Source: Piper betle (Eukaryota; Streptophyta; Magnoliopsida; Piperales; Piperaceae). From it: 64,000 bases of DNA. The notes beneath the pieces are model-generated. The model saw only the letters and a list, made by a program, of their open reading frames with translations, did not search any database and was not told the origin of the DNA. The position numbers and the translations under genes were made by a program. The first letter of the stretch is position 1. The number at the start of each line of letters is the position of its first letter. Below are positions 22,480 to 33,236 of this stretch, piece after piece. The stretch lies in contig JAURVB010000685.1 in NCBI GenBank assembly GCA_033002965.1, forward strand, positions 1-64,000, in the 5' to 3' direction.

Positions 22480-23500
22480 CTGCCATTCATTTCAACCGGT
22501 ACCTGAGAGGGTGCATTGTCCTAAAAGCATCAAAGAAAGGGCCTCCATTTTCAGCTAGTAATGATCTCGGCCATTTTCAAAACCTGCAATTAAGTATATC
22601 AGCTGCAGTATGGAAAAATCTCCTAAGATCTTATATAAAAACAAGTTATAAGACGTACAATTAAGTATGTCTAGGACAAAAATGACCCATACTTACATAA
22701 GTCTCAAACACTTAACACATTTTCTTCAAAATCCGGTCCTGCACTAGCTCTATCCGTAGCAAAAGGTGCAATATTGAGATCACCAACCACAACAACTCTT
22801 TTCCCTCAACTTAAGAATGTCTCCCATCTTCTCTAGAGATGCATATCAAATTAGTAAAACCTAAAATCCGATGTATTGCATTTCAAAAAAACATGCAAAC
22901 TATGTTTTGTTATCTTGGATAGAATATCATCCTTAAGCAGAGAAAATGTGACACCAATATCAGTTTCTGTGAATAAATGAGCAAAAAGAAGCAAATTACC
23001 TGAAGCACCTTGAAGAAAATAACTTTAAAACGAATCCTTTCTTCATCATCAACTTCAGCTCTAGATCCATATAAATTAAAGAGAACTGCATATAGTATAT
23101 AACAGATCAACTCCACAGTTATCTCCTCTATACTCTAATTTACTAAAATGAATTAAGGAAAAAAAACAAAAGATGTTCACTCTGCAGACAACTTATAACA
23201 GAGCACTTATATGATCAATATCTTTGCAAGAACGATAACTGCATATAACAGCACTTACCAAAATGGCCATGGTTAGTAATAACACAACGTCCATCATTAC
23301 CAACTTTCAGAAGTTCCTCTCTCGTGACCCATTTCATGCGGACCAATTCCAGATATTACACCATCTCGCGAAGAATTATCTAGCAGACCTGTAATACCTT
23401 CTTCTGCTGCAAGCGGCACTGCTGGCTCTGTACTTGAAAATGCTGACTTAACTTGACAAAATGTGGCAACGCCTGAATGGGTACTCATTTCAATGGACAA
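22480..23500 (-). pseudogene. APE2: AP endonuclease 2 remnant, internal exons
   Basis: Minus-strand exons in order. 23490-23259: [53 protein letters not shown]. 23085-23000: LFNLYGSRAEVDDEERI and RFKVIFFKVLQ. About 22835-22700: [20 protein letters not shown] and AGPDFEEN. About 22590-22480: WPRSLLAENGGPFF and AFRTMHPLR. The exon 1/2 junction keeps frame (HF|VLFNLYG) across GT..AG. APE2 is an exonuclease III-family AP endonuclease of DNA repair; the catalytic GDLNIAP motif is still readable. Both ends are missing, the conserved LYGPRA motif reads LYGSRA, and in-frame stops occur (before the GKRVVVV block and after HPLRYRLK). The 5' side is cut by the repetitive element at about 23540. Confidence 0.8.
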
Positions 23501-23539
23501 ATTTGAAATAGTCAGGAAAAAAAAACATGTGCTTCAAAA

Positions 23540-25660
23540 TATGCAGTTACACCTCAAATCTGGTTCACCTAAAATCGGTATCAGAACTGTTACAATCGAA
23601 TCGAGCTATGTTTAAATTGATCAGTGTGCAAGACTCAAACGAGAAATGGGCTGAAACAACCCTCTTGGCATCTCGAGAAAAGAAGACACCACTATATGCG
23701 CAGCCAACACTCAACAAGAAAAGATGAATCGATAAGTGCAACAATTTAATAAGAAGCTATGTGTAATGACATGACATGAGAACACTCAACACATGACAAG
23801 AACAAAAATATAAATAAATAAATATGGTAATAAATACATCAAAATAACTGCTGAAATTGAAATCTAAGCATCTCATTAAGAGACCTGATACCATGTCTAA
23901 TCTGCTGATAAAATAAGCTAGTTAGAGCATACATCACAATACATTGAATAAATATACATGAACACGCATTATAGGCAAAAGAAAAATCAAAAACAACGGT
24001 ACGCTAAGCACAAGTGTGTGTAGCAACTATGTCCTTCCACCAATGTCAACCCAATACACAAGAACACAAAATCCATATATATATAATTAAAAAATGTCAG
24101 TTATGAGTGTCATTGGCCCGGAAAACAGCTAATATAAACTAGCAAGTAGCAACTAACTTCCACGAGGAAGTAAACTAATATATAACTCCATGGGAACACT
24201 CAAAAGGCATCTATTGAGAAGCTATCAAGTTATAGACTAGATAACATCTCGAACTGAATTGGTGTCATGCCACTCTTGGTAAATGCCTCTCTTGGCAAGA
24301 ACTGGTCCCACCCTCGGGAAAAACACATATCTTAGGCCCTCACCAAACCTCCATATAACTCTTGGCCCAGAGCATAAAGACCGAGTATTCTCAGGCAGTC
24401 TCCTTCAGTACCCTCTATACCACAAGTTTAAACATATGTTGTACACAACAATACCCGTCTACTTTACACCTCTCTGGGTGTAAAGATGCTCAAGACATAG
24501 AGATGTCAGGATCCCCAAAAATTAAACAACCCTCTCACTAATTCAGAGTCCGCTGCGACTTGCATATACGCCCACTCACGATATACGCAAGGTCAAATTC
24601 ACTAACATTTGGCTCACTGAAAACTCTATGAAAACTATATATAGAGCTAAGAAAGAAATCATATAAGTAGGCCCAAAGACAACGTGAGGCGGAGCTAAGT
24701 TCGAAAAATAATACGAGGCATCTCATCTTCAAAGGTTATTAATCAAAAAATTAAAATATGTTTAGATGACCCGTGTTAAGTGAGATCCGATAAAACAACT
24801 ACTTAACACGTCCTACAATTTGGAAATCAAACCGCGATGGAGTAATGCGATCAAGTTGAGAAGAGTCCTAACTGACTATAGGTCCAAGCTCTAAGCATGG
24901 CGGCACGTCTACAGTGAGGTCAAACTCCAAAACCTATATTGGAACCCACTACTTAACAAAAGATTGATAATTCTATATAATGTATGGTCGTGGTATGTGC
25001 TCACATCAACAATAATAACAAACAACAAACAAATAAAATAAAATAAAATAAGTCAAATAAATAAAAGAACAATAAATAAAAATAATAGATGTACGAGTAA
25101 ACATCACAACAATAATAAATGACAACTAAACATGAATGAAAATAAATAGGTAAATAAATAACAAATAATATTTAAATAAGTATTTAATTACTAATTAAGT
25201 AAATAAACTCACTTGTCAATAAAAGAATAATAATAAATAAATAATACATTAATCAAGAAATAATAATAATATAAATAAGACTACATGATTTTGCCACTAA
25301 ATGTGAGTAAATATTGATACATTCATTAGTTAGTAAACAAACAAACAAATAAATTAATCAGTAAATAAATAAATAAATAGTTAATAGTAATTAATCATGA
25401 ATAATAATAATGTAATTATCAAATATGCGAATGCATCTAAACACAGATAAATGATAACATGCGTGCGAATAAATAATTAAATAAAATTAATATTAAATGC
25501 AGGGAGTCTCGAAATTTCAAAAACGATCAAAAAATGAATAAAAATAAGCTGAAAATAACCAAAAATGATTTGTTGAGTTAACTCGGCTAAATTAGACTGA
25601 GTCAAATCAAGTCAACTCCGTCCAGGTTAAGCTGCCTCAATTGAGCTGAATGGGCTAGCT
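23540..25660. mobile_element. Diverged LTR-type element, relative of 19820-22031
   Basis: Shares ordered blocks with the solo LTR at 19820-22031 and the element at 47414-49322. These include a start near TTACACCTCAAATCTGGTTC, the CTCGGGAAAA..CCTCCATATAA..CCGAGTA region (about 24310-24390) and the CATCTCATC..AAGGTTATTAATC block (about 24718-24750). The 3' part is (AAATAA)-rich low-complexity sequence (25018-25480). Its end is not sharply defined. It sits against the truncated 5' side of the APE2 remnant. Confidence 0.5.
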
Positions 25661-26085
25661 GCATCACAAACAAGGACACTGGTGCGGGAAAACATACCAA
25701 CATGAACAGAACTAGACGCAGACACGATGCCGGTCGCCAAAAAAACATTGACGGCGGTGGGGTTGGGGCTGCCGCTTGTCGCGTTCGATAGAAGAGGTCA
25801 AGGAAAAGGTGTCTGGGGTGAGGTTTGACGAAATTCGGTCAATGTCTGGGAAGTGACGAGAAAGCCGCCGGAAGTGAAGACGTCGCTGGCGACAAATGCA
25901 GCCATGGTGGAGGTCAGTGCTGGGCTCAAATGGAAAGTCTCGGCATGGGGAAGCTATCTCGCAGTTGACCTTGTCCGAGGGAGGTCGCCGATGCTGGCAA
26001 ACAGCCAGAAAGGCAATGGTAATGTTACATATTTTGTAGAAGGTGGGCATTCGTTACAGTTACGACGGCGACGGGAGCGGGGAGG
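25661..26085. other. GC-richer 5' flank of DHH remnant
   Basis: Sharply higher G+C than the flanking AT-rich repeat. Open stretches exist on both strands but none matches a family I know. It probably belongs to the 5' region captured or retained with the DHH gene. Confidence 0.4.
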
Positions 26086-28131
26086 ATGACGGCGGTGCTG
26101 TACCACTACCCATGCCCCAATGGCGCCTTTGTGGCCCTGGCTTACTTCAAGGCCGTCTCTCTCCCCGTCTCCTTCTTCCCCAACACCGTCTTCGATCCCA
26201 TCAGGTCATCCTCTCTCTCCCCTGATTTTGAGAAAATCCTTCCATTGTTGTTGTTTTTCTGTTATATTGACTGGTTTTTCTAATTGTTGATGTTATTCTT
26301 TTGTTGTATGTATACTGTATTTATTATCTCCTGGTTGTGATGTAATGTCTGATGCATTTGAAGTAAATCCATCTGCGTCCTCCATCTCAAAAGTTCTTCT
26401 TTTTTCAGTTCTATTGAGTGGCTTTTCTGCAAAAGGTAGGCATCTTTTGTTTGGTTGCTCTATTATTTTGCTGATTGGTGATGTGTGTGTTTGTGTGTTT
26501 TTTTCTCTTTATTGGTTTTGGTTGTTTAAAGTTATGTTATGAAAGAAAGCTACTACAATTGTCTAATTGTTGATTATATTGTTAGTTTTTTTGTTGTATG
26601 AATACTGTATCATTTTCTGGTTGTGATGTGATGCCTGATGCATTTAATGTAAATCAACCTGCATTCACTCTGTCGCCTGTCCTCCATTTCAAAAGTCCTT
26701 CCAAGTTCTTTTTTTTAATTAATTATTTTTCGACAAAGAAAGCAGATTTTTTGGTTGGTCTTTGATTGGTATGTTTGTGATTTGATGGCGTTGGTTGATC
26801 TGGTTGACTGCTGATGCTTTTGTTTTAAAGGTTTTTGTTGAATGTTGGTTACTTGTTGATGTCATTCTTGGCTTTTTGTTGTGTGCCAGGTTTAAGTCTT
26901 TTGATGTGATAGCTGTAAATTCGCTCCAATGAACTCTATATGGCCTCTTTTTCATGTCAAGTGTCCTCCCAAGTTCTTATTTTTCTTCTTCTTTCTTTTT
27001 TAATCAGTAATTCTTCTAAAAAACATCTTTTTTGTTGGTTAATTTATGATTTTATTGATTGGTGATGTTTTTTGTTGTTTTTGGTTGTTGCATAATCTTT
27101 ATGTTTATCAAAACTTCTACAAGGAATCATCTGGTGTTTGTTTTATAGATTGAGGTGTTGGTGTTATGAAGGTTTGTTAATTATTGATGTTTTTGTTGGT
27201 TTTGTGATGTGTGAGGGATAAACAGCTTGTCATAACATTCTTTTCCAATCTTGGTCCATTTATCTGTTCAAATAGACTCGGAAATTGGCTTGGCCTTTTA
27301 GTACCATTTGTGATATGGTTGCTTTGTAGAAAATAACTTTGCTATATTGGTTTCTTGCTAGCTTTGCTTGATATCCTAAAATTTGATGCAGTTGATGTGA
27401 TTGGTTTATTTGTTTATTTTCTTAATCTGTTCTTTATTTTCCCATACAATGTCTTACGTGAAATTTGATGCCTTTTCAGGCTGGAGCAGCTCCCATTAAA
27501 TGAGCTTGATGATGTTTACCTCCTGGACTTTGTTGGTCCTTCTGGTTTTGTCAGGGAAATATCATCCAGAGTAAAAAGATCTGATGCTTACATGTATCTG
27601 CAGACTATACAAATAGATAGAATTTTTAGCAGTTATGATTTCCTTTTTTCCTTAAATGGTTTTTAGGAATATGCACCAAATATGATGGCGATGTCTTCTA
27701 TATTAGTTAACAATGTCTGCTTATATGTAGAGATTGTTCAGAAAATACTTTCCTGTCCTCTTTTCAGGGTGTTTGTCTTAGGCCATCACAAAACTGCACT
27801 AGAGATGCTAGACGGAGATAGTTTATATGACCAAAATGTGTCAAAAGAATTAGATATGGACAGGAGTGGTGCTACAATATCGTTTGATTATTTTAGAAGC
27901 CTTGTGAACTCAGAGTACTCCAGGATGGACATTTCTGAAAAGGATAATGCTAATGTTGGAGCTGATCTAGTGCCAGAAAATGAGCTTGAAAGGGTTAGAT
28001 GTCTTTTCAAATACATTGAAGATGGTGATCTGTGGAGATGGAAACTTCCAGACAGCAAAGCTTTTAGCAGTGGGCTTAAAGATTTAAACATTGAGTTTAA
28101 TGTTAGGATGAATCCACATTTGTTTGATCAG
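26086..28131 (+). pseudogene. DHH/DHHA1-type phosphoesterase family protein, 5' exons only
   Basis: Exon 1 (26086-26204) MTAVLYHYPCPNGAFVAL..FFPNTVFDPIR; exon 2 (27480 to about 27570) LEQLPLNELDDVYLLDFVG and REISSRV; exon 3 (27768-28131) VFVLGHHKTALEMLDGD, SGATISFDYF, FKYIEDGDLWRWKLP and SKAFSSGLKDLNIEF. These match a conserved plant protein of the DHH phosphoesterase superfamily. Two metal-site motifs are changed: the usual PDGAF reads PNGAF and the DHH motif reads GHH. The exon 2/3 junction does not keep phase, and all downstream exons including DHHA1 are absent. I call it a non-functional remnant. Confidence 0.75.
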
Positions 28132-28544
28132 GTAGAGAATCACGTCTTTGGACTATCTGATTAAGCTTAGCATGCATGCAGCTAAAACATTCGCCTACTT
28201 TTGTTTTTCTTTTTATCTTTTCAAAATTCTAGTAGTGGAAAAGAGGTCTCTTTTTTGCTTTTCATTGAAATAGTTCGTCATTGCTGCAGTTGGGTTATTT
28301 TGTCTGCTTGAAGAACTCTCTTTTTTTTTTCAAGTAGTTGCAAGGTAATGTGATGGGATTAGCTTCATTTGTTATTTGGAGGTTCCATCTGAGCATACCT
28401 GAGAAGTAACATTGGTCCTTGAAACAGTTTCATAGTCCAGTTCTTCTATCTAGTCCTCTGCAGATGGATGCGTATGTTTGCTTGTAAGACAAACATGATC
28501 TGTACATTTTTGACTTATAGCTTGTATTTCTGCTTGCAGGAAGA

Positions 28545-29762
28545 TGCTTGGGGGTGAGAACAATAATCCCATATTTCCTGTGTTCCCTGATGTCAACGAC
28601 TTACAGTATAACTCTAATGCATCAACACAGCTGCAGCTCCTTAGAAACTGCATGGCCTTCTTTAGGAGAAAACAAAGCTTATCTATTTTGGACTCTCGTT
28701 TATCTTTTTGTTGTCATGCTCTCTTTTTGGTGAAGCTTATAGCATGCTGTTCCTGGTTTTTCTTTTTTTCTTTTTTTTTATAGTTGCCATGGTATATGCA
28801 TAATGTATTTATGGGGATCAGTTCTGATCGAGGCGCGCTTTAAATTAATGTTACAGTTGGTTGCAGTTAGGAGCCTGTGAATTTTATCAGTAATGAGCAC
28901 ATGACTTCTTCAAACAAACTGAGCAAACGGAACAGAGAAGCTGATTAACAGAAGCTTAAGATATCTTTAAACAATTTTTTTGGGATGATGTTGATAAATC
29001 TTCATGTATTCCTAATGTCTTATCAACTGGTTTGAGGCTCTCCTATGACGATGATGAAAGAAACTCCTCAGTTACATCTGCGAGTGAAAGTATGTCAACG
29101 CTACTGCCATCTTGTCTCTTGGCGACAATCTGAAGTCAGAGATTGATAGCCAGAAGGATGAGCTGAATCGTTATATCAGAATTCAAGTAGGTCCTTTATG
29201 ATTTATAATTTATAATTAAGAACTGTTCAAGTTTTCAATAAAGACTATTTGGTTGTTAAAACTGAAAATAGGATAACTGTTTTGCTGCTTTAAGAGTTTT
29301 TTTTTGTTTCAAAATTACTTTGACCAGGAAAATCAGATGGCAGAGGGCATAAAAGAGAGGAGAGAAAGGCATATGACCACTTTTTTTCGCACAGTCGAGA
29401 AAGGAGTTGGCAAAAAGTTAGCGAGAGAAGGAGGTTAACATAGAAAATATAAACGAAAGGAACTAGGAAGTACTCGAGAGAATTAAGCAATTGGCAGCTG
29501 TAGCTGAATCTTGGCAATATGGAGCACAATACAATGAATCAATAGTCAACTTATTGAAAGACAATTTGAAGCAGGTCAGGGCTCAAGGTGCGGAGCAGGC
29601 AAAGGAAGGATGAGGTGATAGTGAAGTTGATGATGCAGCTTCATCCTTCGATCACAATGTTACTCTTCCTCCAGGACTGTTAAATGCAGGAACAAGCAGA
29701 GGGTTTAGAAGGGAGCAGATGACTTGCAAAGCAGTAGGGATGTGTCTGTACTATTCTTGCCA
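28545..29762 (+). pseudogene. BOI/BRG-type RING E3 ubiquitin ligase remnant
   Basis: The start MLGGENNNPIFPVFPDVNDL, preceded by a TGCTTGCAG acceptor, is typical of the BOI-related/S-RNase-binding-protein family. It is followed by EPVNFISNEHMTSSNKLSKR (near 28870), SLNNFFG, STGLRLSYDDDERNSS, LKSEIDSQKDELNRYIRIQ, an exon ENQMAEGIK..RERHMTTFFRTVEKG (29329 on), a coiled-coil part and TCKA..RDVSVLFLP (to about 29762). In-frame stops and frameshifts occur throughout. The sequence leaves homology inside the RING, before most zinc ligands. BOI proteins attenuate cell death and affect pathogen resistance. This copy cannot act as a ligase. Confidence 0.75.
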
Positions 29763-31600
29763 ACCAAACAAGAACGCATCAATACCAGAGTTTACGGGGT
29801 TTACCCCAACTCACTCAAAGAAACAAGAAATTACAAACACTCAACTCCCTTGAATATTTGTTGATCGTAGACATGCAATCCCCATGGTGGACATGCAATC
29901 CCCACGATTGAGTCTCTCCCCTATACAAGAAAAGCACGAAAACAATGTGTAATCCTCATTCACAATAGCCTCACAATGACAACCCTAAGTTATCCTCCTC
30001 AAGATCAATTTATTTACATGCAATTCAATTATCAAACATACAATAAGAATCACAAACATACCGTGTAAACAAAGAGTACCTTGATTAACTTGAAAAACCC
30101 TAGATCCGAATCCGGATTTCCACTTCAATGGAAATCGGCCATGGTAACACTGGAACTTCTTCCTCCTTGCTCAACATTGTTTTCCTCCTTGTTCTTCTCT
30201 TTGGGAAAATCTCTCACAAAGTGTCGTGTGTCCCCTAAGTTAGATAAGTCCTCCCAAAGATAGTAAATTCAATGTTTGTTCCAATCCGGTCTAAGCCGGC
30301 CAATGACAAGAAGGCAAGATCGACTTGTCCTCATCTCTGTGCCTTGCAGCCTAGTTCAAGCCCTTCTACGGTGCATCACGGTCATGTGGTTAAGCCCCTT
30401 GGCTCAGGAAAGCAAGCCAATGCTAATAGAACCCAAACCTTAGCATCTGATCTCCAAATTAAGGTTAGGGTTTGGTCTTAGCTTCACCATAACCCACTCG
30501 GCCACAAATCATATTCCACCTCGAAGTCTGTATCCACCAAATCCACGTGTTGTCCAAGACTTCCTCTATGAAGTCTTAATTAAGTCCAAGTTCTCCGAGA
30601 AGTCCCATGGTCACCGTCACTTAAAAAGAGGTAGTCCCTATCGATAATCGTACCCAAACTAGGAATTCTATGACAACTAAGAAACCTTGACTAAGTCATA
30701 GGACTCAGTCACACTCGACGCCAATTCTTGAGACTGCTCGATCATCCATGCTCAATGCTCTTGAACTTAGTTCACAGTGTGCTCAGTACTATTTGATCAT
30801 GCTCCTCACCACTTTCAGTCACCCTTGCTTGATCATGCTTGGTAACTTTTCCTGGTGAATGTCGATAGCAGCAACCAGCACTACTCAGTCATGCTCGAGA
30901 TCTAGAACTGTCATTCGACATCTTGAGGTTAATTTAGAGCCAATGTAGCACAGTTGTTTGGTAATGCTCGGTAATACTTCCTTGCTACCCGATGAGTTGC
31001 CCCAGGTTACCGATCACCATCATATGCCATGCTTGATCACAAGCAACCATGGCAGTGCTCAGTTCCACTTCTTGGAACTTGATAGTATTCTTGTCCTGAC
31101 AACTTCCTAGCACCAATGTTTGGACATCTCTTCAGCTATAACACACATTAGTATTGGCTAGTTATTTCCACCACAAAGATAGCACGGACCATCCTTCACG
31201 GACCTAAGACAACTCCCAAATCCTACGTGTCCAAGAGGTCTATGAACTAGACCCATAACAGCAGCCATAGAAACGACGGTAAAGACCAACCTAGTTCAGG
31301 GATTTCATAAACACATCCAAAACTAGTTTATTACAAAGAGGTAAGAGTATTTATAATAGCTCAAGCTCACTACACTTGTAACCATTCTTGCCAAAGCCCA
31401 TCAAACCATAGAACATCAAGTGAACCTTCAAACTTAATCTTCATACTAAAATTCACTTGAAGCAGTTCCACAATTCACAATGATGAAAAACTCTCCAAAT
31501 GTATGTTTGTTATTTTGCTCCAGTGATCAGCACTCCCCTACAACAAAAGATACATAGAAGAAACTAAGATGTATTTCATTTAAATTAAGACAAATATATA
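29763..31600. other. Unassigned, possibly mobile-element derived
   Basis: Abrupt change of composition (less AT-rich, few ORFs) right after the truncated RING of the BOI remnant, which suggests an insertion boundary at about 29763. Repeated GATCATGCT/CTCAGT..CATGCTC words occur at 30740-31000. No terminal repeats or coding motifs recognised. Confidence 0.35.
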
Positions 31601-32890
31601 ACAAAAGATATAATTAACATTCCTAGGTTTTGCTGGGAAAGCAAGGGAGTGTGCCTATGTAAAAATTAATTTCTCAAGACTTTTAGCTGATATTGGCCAA
31701 TACTTAACGATATTCTATTCCTGTCACAGACCGTTAATTGGCTTTACGAAGGAGTAGGTTCTAATTGTGTAGAACTTAATTAATTAACTTTGGTGATAAC
31801 AACGTGTTACAAACTAGACGTAAATGTGGTCAAAATGTGTCACTTGCTAAATAGTTCACAATTTATATATGCTCAATCCCACTCATATTGTTACACATTT
31901 TTTCAACTTCATTTTGAATGTAAAAGTTTGGTATTTGTTCAACGTCTTTTGATCCTTAATTCACGGACGGTCAGTTTAAAGATTTATTTTAATGGCATGA
32001 CAAAAATGGCATTAATTAATGCTCTTGAAATTTTGGATCCTAAACATACACCTGCATGTTGGCTTTTGCAATTAACTCGATCATAGAGTTTAAGGACAAT
32101 AGATTTCTCGCGTCTTAATTTTTTCTAAAGATAGATAGGTAGCGATCAATGATAGATATGTGCTCAACTATTCATAGGATTAATTGGCACGAGATTGTGA
32201 AATTAATCCTTCCAAACTGAATAAAAATTAGTGAAATTGAACCTTGAAGAAACGGGGAACTAATCATCATAATATGCTCCATCTGATAGAAATTTAAATT
32301 CCATGGATCACAAAGGAGTTTTACTAGTTTTAAGAAATTAACCAGCTCGAAAATTGAAAGCTAACAAGAAACAATAGCTTGCAGATACTAGAATATATAA
32401 CCATATTTATTTTATATATACATATTCTACGTAATTCATGGCTTTGGCCGTATCCTGTATTTGTATAGAAAGCTCTACTTTTACAGTCACACGTGATCTA
32501 TTTTTCCGATCTTTGCATCAACCAACATTATTTGTGTATATTATAATATTTTAATTATGATATACATGATTAAGTAGAAATATTAGATCTCAAAAAATAA
32601 TGAACAAATTACACAACAAAATTGCTGTGTATTTAAATTTCTATTATGCGGTAATAATTGCAAACAAATTGTTATTTTTATTTAGTGAACATATTTAGGA
32701 GATTAAGGTTTTAAAATTATCAAATAACTATTTTTATTTATTAGTAATGTTTTGGAGTGTCAATTAATATAACTATATGATAAAAATTTCAAAAATATTA
32801 TATTTTATATTTGAGTATGTATGGTTCATACCATGCTACACAAACCATGAATATGGCAGATACTAGAATGCATTTCACTTTTAACGATCT
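31601..32890. other. Intergenic, no gene seen
   Basis: AT-rich upstream region of NLR copy C. Confidence 0.5.
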
Positions 32891-33236
32891 ACTTCGCTGA
32901 CTTGATATGCCCCCTCCTCTACACTCACTTGATCTACTTTTCCGATCTTCTCCGCAATTGACTTGATATGCCCACTCCTCCGACACTTTTACCGTCACAC
33001 TTGATCTACTTTTCCGACCTTCTTCTCCGCAATTGACTTGATATGCCCCCTCCTCTACACTTTTACGCTCACACTTGATCCACTTTCCCTCCTCATCAAG
33101 CCCTCCCTCCTTCCTTTCTGGGTCTTGTGTTGTTTTCCAGTTTTCATCATATCTAAGGTCTTAATTCCTTGATCTGTTACTTTCTGCTTCTCTCCATTAT
33201 TCCTACATTCAATTCTTCTTCCTCCAACACTACAAG
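32891..33236 (+). promoter_or_regulatory. Promoter of NLR copy C with tandem repeats
   Basis: A unit of about 65 bases is present two and a half times between about 32891 and 33080 (TTGATCTACTTTTCCG, TTCTCCGCAATTGACTTGAT, ATGCCCCCTCCTCTACACTT). Copies A and D carry one diverged version. The proximal 150 bases match the type I leader. Promoter role is inferred from position and conservation. Confidence 0.55.
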
